Shown here one piece after another: positions 1-5,531 of a DNA stretch of 5,647 bases. The stretch comes from an uncultured Desulfovibrio sp. (GTDB lineage: Bacteria > Desulfobacterota > Desulfovibrionia > Desulfovibrionales > Desulfovibrionaceae). The translations under genes and the position numbers were made by a program. The stretch is from positions 1 to 5,647 of the forward strand of contig CAMWVJ010000098.1 in assembly GCA_947177645.1 (NCBI GenBank), given 5' to 3'. A model generated the notes under the pieces. The model worked only from the letters and a program-made list of their open reading frames with translations. It was not told where the DNA came from and searched no databases. Numbering within the stretch: position 1 is the stretch's first letter; each line of letters begins with the position of its first letter.

Positions 1-476
1 AAGTGTGTATGCCGGACGGCCGCCCAGCGCGCCTTTCCGGCCGGGACCTCGCCGAACTCTCGCGCCAGTGGTACGAAGCCGGCGTTGCCGAAGGCATCCC
101 CGAGGAGGACCTGCGCTACCTCAAGCCCCAGGCCACGACCTTCAAGGCCATCATCGGCATGAACGCCCATGCCCTCAGGGACTGGTTCGCCATCCGCTGC
201 TGCCGCAACGCCCAAGCCGAGATCCGCGACCTTGCCTGGAAGATGCTGCGCCTCTGCCGCAAGGCCGCGCCCGACCTGTTCGCGGGCGCTGGCCCGAGCT
301 GCGTGGGTCTCGGCTACTGCCCGGAGAATGCCCTGCAGAACCCGGCCTGCCGCGGCCGCATCCTCACGAAGGAAGAAGCCTTGGGCATCCTGCGCGAGCG
401 TGAAAGGGCGCGCGACATGCCGAGCCCGGCCGAGTTCAACGGCGGCGAAGCGGAAGAGGGTGCAGGGGAGGCGTAG
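1..476 (+). CDS. thyX: Flavin-dependent thymidylate synthase (ThyX), C-terminal part, 5' end cut by window
   Basis: ThyX makes dTMP from dUMP using methylenetetrahydrofolate as carbon donor and FAD/NADPH for the reduction; it is a cytoplasmic homotetramer. The reading frame is open from base 3 to a TAG at 474-476 and gives about 157 residues, so the gene is partial. Numbering codons from base 3, the recognisable block is at residues 54-75: NAHALRDWFAIR followed by CCRNAQAEIR. It matches the family pattern N-A-R-x-L-x-x-F-x-x-L-R-x-x-x-x-A-Q-x-E-I, which contributes nucleotide and flavin contacts. The ThyX signature RHRxxSxNxxSxR should lie upstream, outside the window. The tail has FAGAGPSC and further cysteines (C100, C106, C116), then an acidic Gly/Ala/Glu-rich end. 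The GTG at base 3 is just an in-frame codon, not a believable start. No ThyA or other folate gene is adjacent. Identification is from recalled family motifs, not a search. Confidence 0.85.
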   Translation, partial: VCMPDGRPARLSGRDLAELSRQWYEAGVAEGIPEEDLRYLKPQATTFKAIIGMNAHALRDWFAIRCCRNAQAEIRDLAWKMLRLCRKAAPDLFAGAGPSCVGLGYCPENALQNPACRGRILTKEEALGILRERERARDMPSPAEFNGGEAEEGAGEA

Positions 477-525
477 CTGCGGCCGCGGCGCGCGTGTCCC
501 CGTAAAATTTCACGGGTCCATTCCC

Positions 526-554
526 TTGTCTTGCAGAAGTGTTGGCGCTATCAT
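526..554 (+). promoter_or_regulatory. Putative sigma70 promoter for the NYN-domain gene
   Basis: TTGTCT (526-531) and TATCAT (549-554) are separated by exactly 17 bases, matching the sigma70 -35 and -10 consensus at 4/6 and 5/6 positions. Transcription would start near 561, about 75 bases before the ATG at 637, so the transcript would include the paired hairpins at 578-612. The site lies in the 160-base gap after thyX, which otherwise has no gene. It is a sequence match only. Confidence 0.5.
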
Positions 555-577
555 GCTGCCTTCTTTCATGGAATTGT

Positions 578-627
578 GCCGGTGACGGCACCGGCAGGCC
601 CAAGGCCTGCGGAACCTTTGTTTTTTT
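578..627 (+). terminator. Two overlapping hairpins plus T-run in the leader of the NYN gene: thyX terminator or attenuator
   Basis: Hairpin A pairs GCCGGTG (578-584) with CACCGGC (589-595) over a 4-base loop. Hairpin B pairs GCAGGCC (594-600) with GGCCTGC (604-610) over a 3-base loop, and extends by two more pairs (591-592 with 611-612) if G593 bulges. The two share bases 591-595, so full versions of both cannot form together. Bases 617-627 are TTTGTTTTTTT, starting four bases after the extended stem. The simplest reading is the thyX intrinsic terminator. Because a promoter-like sequence lies upstream at 526-554 and the NYN Shine-Dalgarno (GAGG, 628-631) follows directly, attenuation of the NYN gene is also possible. 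The stem-to-T gap weakens the terminator call. Confidence 0.5.
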
Positions 628-636
628 GAGGATATC

Positions 637-1341
637 ATGGCCCGATTTTCCGATGCTACCCGCTCACCCGAGGGCGCCCGCTTCACCAATTTCGATGAGG
701 TGTACAGCGCGCTCTATGTGGATTTCGACAACATCTATACCCGCATCCTCGAGGCCGACCCGGACGCGGCCCGCGCCTTCGGCTTTTCGCCCTACCGCTG
801 GGTGCGCTGGATAGAGAACCACGCCCTGCGCATCCTTTACGGCGACGGCGTGCGCCGGCGCATCCTCAAGCGCACCTGTTATCTCAACCCCGAGCGCTAC
901 CGCGAATTTCGCAATCCCTTCATCCGCAGCGCCTTCCAGGTGGTGGACTGCCCGCCGCTCACCTCGCGCGGCAAGACGAGCACCGACATCCACCTCGTCA
1001 TGGACTGCATGGACGACCTCTCGCACTCCACGCACTTTGACGAGTTCATCATCCTTTCCGGCGACGCGGATTTCACGCCCCTGCTCATCCGCCTGCAGGA
1101 GCACGCCAGGCGCACCCTCGTGCTTTCCGTGGGCTATTCGTCGCCGGCCTATGCGGCCGCGGCCTCGTGGCGGATCCGCGAGGACTGGTTCATCCAGCAG
1201 GCCCTGCGCGACGACCGCGCCCCTGAGGACGGGGAGGAATCGGTGGCGAGCCACGCCGCCCGCTATGTGCCCCCGGCGCAGCGCGCGGGCCTCCCCCAGG
1301 ACGATGACGAGGACGATGACCCCTGCCCCGGCAACGAATAG
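637..1341 (+). CDS. NYN-domain (LabA/DUF88, PIN-like) putative ribonuclease, 234 aa
   Basis: This is a cytoplasmic protein of the NYN family, a PIN-like fold whose characterised members cut or process RNA with metal ions held by clustered acidic residues. The family's acidic positions are visible: D29 and D31 in YVDFDN, D117 in GKTSTDIHLVMD, and D143 and D145 in ILSGDADFTPLL. The following segment, LVLSVGYSSPAY, resembles the NYN strand that leads to the final helix. The domain covers about residues 24-190. The remaining roughly 45 residues look unstructured and contain an acidic run, DDDEDDD (222-228); no HTH or LOTUS domain is seen after the NYN core. The ATG at 637 is chosen because GAGG (628-631) sits five bases upstream. 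The gene follows thyX after 160 bases and is separated from the transporter by a terminator, so it is probably monocistronic. Its RNA substrate cannot be read from the sequence. I am confident of the fold, not of the activity. Confidence 0.88.
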   Translation: MARFSDATRSPEGARFTNFDEVYSALYVDFDNIYTRILEADPDAARAFGFSPYRWVRWIENHALRILYGDGVRRRILKRTCYLNPERYREFRNPFIRSAFQVVDCPPLTSRGKTSTDIHLVMDCMDDLSHSTHFDEFIILSGDADFTPLLIRLQEHARRTLVLSVGYSSPAYAAAASWRIREDWFIQQALRDDRAPEDGEESVASHAARYVPPAQRAGLPQDDDEDDDPCPGNE

Positions 1342-1371
1342 CCGGATGCCGGGAGAGCCAGCGGCGTATTT

Positions 1372-1400
1372 CCGGCAACGGACACACCGGGCCGGTTTTT
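1372..1400 (+). terminator. Intrinsic terminator after the NYN gene
   Basis: CCGGC (1372-1376) pairs with GCCGG (1391-1395). An inner CGG/CCG stem (1379-1381 with 1387-1389) closes a five-base loop, and TTTTT (1396-1400) follows immediately. It starts 30 bases after the NYN stop codon and ends 30 bases before the start of the binding-protein gene. It therefore separates the two units, though the transporter promoter is not obvious and some readthrough may feed it. Confidence 0.65.
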
Positions 1401-1430
1401 GTTCACCATAACCCTTTTCAGGAGGCCCAC

Positions 1431-2183
1431 ATGTTCCGTTCCCTCTGCGGCGGGTTCGTTCTCGCCCTGGCCATCGTGGCCCTTGGCGGCATTGCCCAGG
1501 CCGCCGAAAAATACACCGTCGCCAGCGACTGCACCTGGCCGCCCATGGAACTTCTGGACGACCAGAAACAGCCCACCGGCTATTCCGTGGACTATATCAA
1601 GGAGGCCGCCAAGGCCGCCGGCATCGACGTGGACGTGCAGAACGTGGCCTGGGACGGCATCTTCGGCGGCGTGGCGACGGGCAAGTACGACATCGTCGCT
1701 TCCTCCACCACCATCACGCCCGAGCGCCAGAAGCAGTTTGCCTTCACCGTGCCGTATTATGAAGTGGAGCAGGCCGTCATCCTGCCCGCCGGCCAGAGCA
1801 TCCAGAGCCTTGCCGACCTCAAGGACAAGAAGGTGGGTGGCCAGATCGGCACCACCGGCATCTTCGTCATGCGCAAGGCCGACACCGGCGCGGATCTGCG
1901 CGAATATGACGACGTGGGCCTCGCCATCCAGGATCTCGTGGGCGGCCGCATCGACGCGGTGATCTGCGACGACCCGGTGGCCATGTACTATGTGAACAAG
2001 AAGCCCGACACCGCCGGCAAGCTCAACCTTTCCTACAAGACCGGCGACAAGGAATATTACGGCTTCACCGTGCGCAAGGGCCGCGACGACCTCGTGGAAA
2101 AGCTCAACAAGGGCATCAAGGCCGTCAAGGATTCCGGCAAGGAAGCCGAGCTCATCAGCAAGTGGATGGGTGACGGCAAGTAG
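1431..2183 (+). CDS. Amino-acid ABC transporter periplasmic substrate-binding protein (family 3), 250 aa
   Basis: This is the secreted receptor of a polar amino-acid uptake system (GlnH/HisJ/FliY type): it captures ligand in the periplasm and delivers it to the permease. Residues 1-24 form a signal peptide: basic start, hydrophobic core VLALAIVALGG, then AQA before AEKY, so cleavage is expected after A24 or A25. No lipobox is present, so it should be soluble rather than a lipoprotein. Family hallmarks are WPPMELLDD (36-44), the G-x-x-DI-x-x-SSTTITPER stretch at 84-99 in which R99 aligns with the arginine that binds the ligand carboxylate, and AVICDDP (176-182) in which D180 aligns with the aspartate that binds the ligand amino group in GlnH. 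Length is normal for the family. AGGAGG (1420-1425) sits five bases before the ATG. The permease follows 53 bases downstream. The exact amino acid transported cannot be decided from the sequence. Confidence 0.93.
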   Translation: MFRSLCGGFVLALAIVALGGIAQAAEKYTVASDCTWPPMELLDDQKQPTGYSVDYIKEAAKAAGIDVDVQNVAWDGIFGGVATGKYDIVASSTTITPERQKQFAFTVPYYEVEQAVILPAGQSIQSLADLKDKKVGGQIGTTGIFVMRKADTGADLREYDDVGLAIQDLVGGRIDAVICDDPVAMYYVNKKPDTAGKLNLSYKTGDKEYYGFTVRKGRDDLVEKLNKGIKAVKDSGKEAELISKWMGDGK

Positions 2184-2215
2184 CCTGGCAGTTTCAAGCA
2201 CGGGGCCCGGCCAGG
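2184..2215 (+). repeat. Intercistronic hairpin between binding protein and permease
   Basis: CCTGGC (2184-2189), directly after the stop codon, pairs with GCCAGG (2210-2215). The enclosed 20 bases contain a small CGGG/CCCG element. No T-run follows, so it is unlikely to terminate transcription. In other binding-protein transporters, hairpins in this position protect the upstream message from 3' decay and so raise binding-protein output over permease. Applying that here is inference. Confidence 0.45.
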
Positions 2216-2236
2216 ACCTCCCGCGGAGGAGCCCGC

Positions 2237-3145
2237 ATGGACAATCACGGCACCAATTCCGACAGGCCCGCAAGCGATTCGGGAAGGGCGGGGCAGCCGC
2301 CCTTCCTCGGCCTCTTCCGTCCCCGAAGGGGGATCAATCCCACCTTTGAGGGCGAAGAAGGCCACAGCAAGGCCAATATCGTCCTTGTCACCGACGGGGC
2401 GTCCATTCCCAACCCGCAGGAGCGCAGGCTCGTCAACGCCTGGTCCATCGCCCTCGTGGGCGCGGTCGGCTCGCTCATCGCGCTCTGCCTGCTCTGGCCG
2501 GACCCCTACCTGCGCATCCTGCTCTACCTGCCGGACGGGGTGGTCATCACCTTCGAGATCACTATCCTTTCCATCTGTTTCGCCGTGCCGCTCGGGCTGC
2601 TCACGGGCCTCGGGCGCATCTCGCGCAACCGCATCATCAATCTTCTGGCCTCCACCTATGTGGAGGTCATCCGCGGCATCCCGCTGCTGGTGCAGCTTTT
2701 CTACATCTATTACGCGCTCTCGCGCTTCTTCCAGGTGAGCGGCATCGCCTCGGCCGTGACCGCCATCAGCATCTGCTACGGCGCCTACATGGGCGAGGTG
2801 TTCCGCGCGGGCATCATGGCCATCCCCAAGGGCCAGAGCGAGGCCGCGCGCTCGCTGGGCTTCAACCGCTTCCAGACCATGTTCCTCGTCATCCTGCCGC
2901 AGGCCTGGCGCACCATCCTGCCGCCCGTGGGCAACGAGTGCATCGCCATGCTCAAGGACACCTCGCTCGTCTCCATCCTGGCCGTGCCGGACATCATGCA
3001 GCGTGCGCGGAGCTTCGTGGGCACCACCTATCTCTATTTTGAGACCTATACCGTGGTGGCGCTCATCTACCTCATCATCACCCTCATCCTCTCCAAGTGC
3101 GTGAGCCACATGGAGGGCCGGCTCAATTATTACGACGGCAAGTAG
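2237..3145 (+). CDS. Amino-acid ABC transporter permease (HisM/GlnP type), 302 aa, with extended N-terminus
   Basis: This is the inner-membrane channel subunit of a polar amino-acid importer. The core (about residues 100-300) has the family's usual arrangement of roughly five hydrophobic segments: LPDGVVITFEIT at the start, EVIRGIPLLVQLF (143-155), YGAYMGEVFRAGI (181-193), and the EAA loop that docks the ATPase at 202-221, beginning EAARSLG and ending ILP. The C-terminal KDTSLVSIL (240-248) is also typical. Unlike the common 215-230 residue members, it carries about 67 polar residues and one extra hydrophobic segment (68-87) before the core. The start is fixed by GGAGGA (2225-2230) six bases before the ATG, and the next methionine is not until residue 185. 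It should be cotranscribed with the binding protein. No ATPase gene follows: a strong terminator and then hcp come next. Confidence 0.93.
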   Translation: MDNHGTNSDRPASDSGRAGQPPFLGLFRPRRGINPTFEGEEGHSKANIVLVTDGASIPNPQERRLVNAWSIALVGAVGSLIALCLLWPDPYLRILLYLPDGVVITFEITILSICFAVPLGLLTGLGRISRNRIINLLASTYVEVIRGIPLLVQLFYIYYALSRFFQVSGIASAVTAISICYGAYMGEVFRAGIMAIPKGQSEAARSLGFNRFQTMFLVILPQAWRTILPPVGNECIAMLKDTSLVSILAVPDIMQRARSFVGTTYLYFETYTVVALIYLIITLILSKCVSHMEGRLNYYDGK

Positions 3146-3169
3146 GGCGGTCAGGTGCCCTTGCCGCAA

Positions 3170-3200
3170 AAAAGCCTCCGCGCCCGGCGCGGGGGCTTTT
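3170..3200 (+). terminator. Strong intrinsic terminator after the permease, probably bidirectional
   Basis: A continuous 13-bp stem pairs 3170-3182 with 3188-3200. It has one T-G wobble (3177/3193) and a five-base CCCGG loop, and TTTT closes the 3' arm. The 5' arm is preceded by A-residues (3168-3173), so the same hairpin would have a T-run on the other strand. It starts 25 bases after the permease stop and isolates the transporter from hcp. Confidence 0.88.
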
Positions 3201-3227
3201 GCATTTTATGGCCCGGGGGGATATGCT
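3199..3227 (+). promoter_or_regulatory. Possible promoter upstream of hcp
   Basis: TTGCAT (3199-3204) and TATGCT (3222-3227) are spaced by 17 bases, matching the -35 and -10 consensus at 3/6 and 4/6. The -35 overlaps the end of the upstream terminator. The start site would fall near 3234, about 73 bases before the hcp ATG. The match is modest, and an activator (for example an HcpR/FNR-family regulator, as known for hcp in sulfate reducers) might be needed; I see no convincing activator palindrome. Confidence 0.3.
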
Positions 3228-3228
3228 C

Positions 3229-3279
3229 TTTCCGCAGCTTTCGGGCCGGCGCATCGCGGCGGGCCGGAGATTGCGGAAA
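3229..3279 (+). repeat. Long inverted repeat in the hcp leader
   Basis: TTTCCGCA (3229-3236) is perfectly complementary to TGCGGAAA (3272-3279), with 35 bases between. Inside, CCGGC (3246-3250) pairs with GCCGG (3263-3267). Together they could form a branched or bulged stem ending 16 bases before the Shine-Dalgarno of hcp. It has no T-run, so it is not a terminator. It may act as a 5' RNA structure or as paired protein-binding half-sites. If the promoter at 3199-3227 is right, transcription starts within the left arm, which would argue for a DNA role or a different start site. Confidence 0.4.
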
Positions 3280-3295
3280 AACGCCAAAATATACA

Positions 3296-3301
3296 AAGGA
3301 G
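3296..3301 (+). promoter_or_regulatory. Ribosome binding site that fixes the hcp start
   Basis: AAGGAG lies five bases before ATG 3307. The open frame continues upstream into the permease gene with no stop. This site and the family N-terminus MFCDQCEQT show that the true start is 3307 and not an earlier codon. Confidence 0.85.
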
Positions 3302-3306
3302 TCGCC

Positions 3307-4917
3307 ATGTTCTGTGACCAGTGCGAACAGACCGCCAAGGGCACCGCCTGTACCGTTGCCGGCGTGTGCGGCAAGAATGCCGAAGTGGCCCTGCTTCAGG
3401 ACCAGTTGGTCTACCTGTTGCGCCGCCTCGCGCCGCTGGTGGAGCAGGCGCGCGAAAAAGGCATGGATACCGATGTCTATGACGATTTCATCGCCGACAC
3501 GCTCTTTGCCACGCTGACCAATGTCAACTTCGACCCCGAGGCCATCGAAAAGCTCCAGACCGAGACCCTGCTCCACGCGCGCACCCTCGCGGCCCAGCTC
3601 GGGGAGGTGCCCGAGGACCTTTCGCTCTCCATCGAGGAGTACCGCAAGCAGCTCCCCGAGAGCGTGGTGGGCATGGACCACTTCTCCAGCGACGCGGACG
3701 TGAACTCGGCCATGCAGATCCTGCTCTTCGGGCTCAAGGGCCTCTGCGCCTACAAGGACCACGCCGCGCGCCTCGGCCAGCGCGACAAGGAGCTTTCGTC
3801 CTTCGTCTGCAAGGCGCTCATCGCCGGCAGCCCCTGGGACGGCGCGGTGCGTGACCTCGGCGGCTGGCTCGACCTTGTGCTGCAATGCGGCCGCGGCAAC
3901 CTCAAGGCCATGGAACTGCTGGACGCCGGCAACACCGGCCACTTTGGCGACCCGGTGCCCACCCCGGTGGACCTCGGCCACCGCAAGGGCAAGGCTATCC
4001 TCATCTCCGGCCACGACCTCTACGACCTCGAGGCCCTGCTCAAGCAGACCGAGGGCACGGGCATCAATGTGTATACCCATTGCGAGATGCTGCCGGCCCA
4101 CGGCTATCCGCGCCTCAAGGCCTATCCGCACCTGGCCGGGCACTTCGGCACGGCGTGGCAGAACCAGCAAAAGGAGCTGCCGGACTTCCCCGGCCCCGTG
4201 CTCTTCACCACCAACTGCATCCAGAACCCGCGCGCCTACGGCGACAAGGTGTTCACCTCCGGAAATGTGTCGTGGCCCGGCTGCACCCATTGCAGGGAGC
4301 GCGACTTCTCCGCGGTCATCGAAAAGGCGAAGGAGATGCCTGGCTACGCCGACGACGCGCCGGGCCAGAAGATCCTCACCGGCTTCGGCCGCAAGACCAT
4401 GCTGAATGCCGCCCCGGCCGTGCTGGACGCCGTGGCCCAGGGCAAGCTCAGGCATATCTTCCTCGTGGGCGGTTGCGACGGCGCCAAGCCGGCCCGCAGC
4501 TACTACACGGAATTTGTGGAAAAGACGCCCAAGGACACGGTGGTGCTGACGCTGGCCTGCGGCAAGTTCCGCTTTTATGACAAGGACCTGGGCAAGCTCG
4601 GCGATTTGCCGCGCCTCATGGACTGCGGCCAGTGCAACGACGCCTACACCGCCATCCAGACGGCCCTCGCCCTGGCGGACGCGCTCAAGTGCGATGTCAA
4701 CGACCTGCCGCTCTCCATGGTGCTCTCGTGGTACGAGCAGAAGGCCGTGGCCATCCTGCTCACCCTGCTGGCGCTCGGCGTGCGCAACATCATCATCGGC
4801 CCGAGCCTGCCAGCCTTCGTGTCGCCGGCCATTCTCAATATCCTTGTGGAGCAGTGGGGCCTTCGCCTCATGACCACGCCGGACGAGGATATGGCGCGGC
4901 TGCTCGGCCAGAAATAG
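3307..4917 (+). CDS. hcp: Hybrid-cluster protein / hydroxylamine reductase (Hcp), class I, 536 aa
   Basis: Hcp is a cytoplasmic Fe-S protein with one cubane cluster and one Fe-S-O hybrid cluster. It reduces hydroxylamine in vitro and is linked to NO detoxification and protein S-nitrosylation in other bacteria. The N-terminal cluster cysteines are C3, C6, C15 and C21, the C-x2-C-x8-C-x5-C spacing of class I Desulfovibrio-type proteins. All seven hybrid-cluster ligand positions are present by alignment with the D. vulgaris protein: H236 (SGHDLYD), E260 (HCEML), C304 (TTNC), C390 (GGCDG; the persulfide position), C418 (LACGKF), C443 (GQCND) and E478 (YEQKA). Numbering runs 8 behind D. vulgaris up to C304 and 16 behind after it, indicating one short deletion between. 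Length is close to the 550 residues typical of the class. An intact enzyme is expected. No hcr reductase gene is adjacent. A terminator-like hairpin follows, then a NimA-like flavoprotein gene. Confidence 0.97.
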   Translation: MFCDQCEQTAKGTACTVAGVCGKNAEVALLQDQLVYLLRRLAPLVEQAREKGMDTDVYDDFIADTLFATLTNVNFDPEAIEKLQTETLLHARTLAAQLGEVPEDLSLSIEEYRKQLPESVVGMDHFSSDADVNSAMQILLFGLKGLCAYKDHAARLGQRDKELSSFVCKALIAGSPWDGAVRDLGGWLDLVLQCGRGNLKAMELLDAGNTGHFGDPVPTPVDLGHRKGKAILISGHDLYDLEALLKQTEGTGINVYTHCEMLPAHGYPRLKAYPHLAGHFGTAWQNQQKELPDFPGPVLFTTNCIQNPRAYGDKVFTSGNVSWPGCTHCRERDFSAVIEKAKEMPGYADDAPGQKILTGFGRKTMLNAAPAVLDAVAQGKLRHIFLVGGCDGAKPARSYYTEFVEKTPKDTVVLTLACGKFRFYDKDLGKLGDLPRLMDCGQCNDAYTAIQTALALADALKCDVNDLPLSMVLSWYEQKAVAILLTLLALGVRNIIIGPSLPAFVSPAILNILVEQWGLRLMTTPDEDMARLLGQK

Positions 4918-4927
4918 CAGCGACTAA

Positions 4928-4972
4928 CGCGGCCGCTGCTCCGTTCACACTCGGCGGCCGCGGCACATTTTT
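4928..4972 (+). terminator. Hairpin with T-run between hcp and the NimA-like gene
   Basis: Bases 4928-4938 pair with 4952-4962: eleven pairs including one T-G wobble, almost all G-C, with a 13-base loop. After five bases comes TTTTT (4968-4972). It begins 11 bases after the hcp stop and fits an hcp terminator, perhaps a leaky one because of the gap before the T-run. The Shine-Dalgarno of the next gene starts three bases after the T-run, so any readthrough transcript would carry this structure as its leader. Confidence 0.6.
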
Positions 4973-4987
4973 GCAAGGAGGGCGCCT

Positions 4988-5455
4988 ATGCGCCGCAAAG
5001 ACAGGGAAAGGACGGACGCCGCCTTTTTTGACGCTGTGTTCGCCGCGTCGGAAGTGCTCTTTCTGGCGCTGAAAAACGGCGACGCCCCGTATTGCCTGCC
5101 CGTGAACTTCGCCTACGACCACTCACGCGACTGGGCGCGGCTCTACATCCACTGCGCGCATGAGGGGCTCAAGCTCGACTGTGTGCGGAGCGACCCGCGC
5201 GTGGCCTTCAGTTGCGCGGTGGACATCCACATCGATGTTGACAAGGCCACCACGTATTACAAGTCGGTCTGCGGCACGGGCCGCGCGCAGGTGGTGGAGG
5301 ACATGGCGGAAAAGTGCCACGCGCTCGACTGCATCGGCGCCCACTACGCCGCGCGTTGCCCGCGTCCCACGCCGGAAGCCACGGCGCGGCGTGTGACCAT
5401 CCTGCGGATCGACATCGAATCTCTCACCGGCAAGGAGTGCAAGCCGGCGGAGTAG
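4988..5455 (+). CDS. Pyridoxamine 5'-phosphate oxidase-like / NimA-type FMN-binding split-barrel protein, 155 aa
   Basis: This is a small cytoplasmic flavin-binding split-barrel protein of the family that includes NimA 5-nitroimidazole reductases and many uncharacterised redox proteins. The N-terminal MRRKDRERTD is the family's usual opening. It is followed by VLFLALKNGDAPYCLPVNFAYD, split here as 23-33 and 34-44 (strand, turn and the PVNF barrel strand), then LYIHCAHEGLKLD (52-64) and DPRVAFS (69-75). A central YYKSVCGTGRAQVVED (90-105) matches the S-V-x-G-x-G-x-A segment, and the protein ends ITGKE-like with SLTGKECK (145-152). The start is set by AAGGAGGG (4975-4982), with GGAGG ending six bases before the ATG. 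Nine cysteines in 155 residues is unusually many. The gene follows hcp by 70 bases across a terminator-like hairpin. True substrate is unknown; nitro-compound reduction is only one possibility. Confidence 0.88.
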   Translation: MRRKDRERTDAAFFDAVFAASEVLFLALKNGDAPYCLPVNFAYDHSRDWARLYIHCAHEGLKLDCVRSDPRVAFSCAVDIHIDVDKATTYYKSVCGTGRAQVVEDMAEKCHALDCIGAHYAARCPRPTPEATARRVTILRIDIESLTGKECKPAE

Positions 5456-5468
5456 GGCGGCAGGGTCT

Positions 5469-5493
5469 CCCCGCGCGATGCCGGGGCATTTTT
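5469..5493 (+). terminator. Intrinsic terminator after the NimA-like gene
   Basis: CCCCG (5469-5473) pairs with CGGGG (5482-5486) over an eight-base loop, and TTTTT follows at 5489-5493 after CA. The stem is short but all G-C. It begins 13 bases after the stop codon. Confidence 0.6.
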
Positions 5494-5531
5494 CCGCCGT
5501 GGCTTTGGTATACGAGCGAATTGGTGATGTG

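Noticed and set aside
479..486. Repeated GCGGCCGC octamers (also at 4929 and 4954 and inside several genes)
   Set aside because: They are scattered, partly in coding sequence with Ala/Gly/Arg codons, and are expected from composition. Those at 4929 and 4954 are explained as the two arms of the hcp terminator stem.
543..556. Possible sigma54 promoter, GG and GC elements upstream of the NYN gene
   Set aside because: The spacing between GG and GC is 9 bases rather than the required 10, while the sigma70 elements in the same place fit well.
553..585. A 10-codon open frame (ATG to TGA) overlapping hairpin A, as a possible leader peptide of an attenuator
   Set aside because: It has no Shine-Dalgarno, its ATG lies within the -10 element and upstream of the predicted transcript start, and its codons show no run of one amino acid.
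2186..2200. TGGCA followed by GCA after the binding-protein gene, as a sigma54 site
   Set aside because: The -12 element does not match at the right spacing, and the bases are explained by the hairpin at 2184-2215.
1263..2273. Long open frames on the minus strand, here and opposite the permease and hcp
   Set aside because: They mirror well-identified + strand genes, carry no family motifs, and are the usual by-product of high G+C at third codon positions.
3271..3287. TTGCGG/CGCCAA imperfect dyad before hcp as a regulator site, or TTGCGG with TATACA as a promoter
   Set aside because: The dyad matches at only four of six positions, and the promoter spacing would be 13 bases with the start inside the ribosome binding site.
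3097..3306. Upstream extension of the hcp frame by 70 codons into the permease gene
   Set aside because: The Hcp family begins with the MFC-x2-C motif at 3307, which has its own AAGGAG; the upstream part overlaps the permease and the terminator.
3312..3328. TGTGA half-site resembling a CRP/HcpR operator at the start of hcp
   Set aside because: The other half lacks TCACA, and the bases are fixed by the conserved Cys-Asp-Gln-Cys codons.
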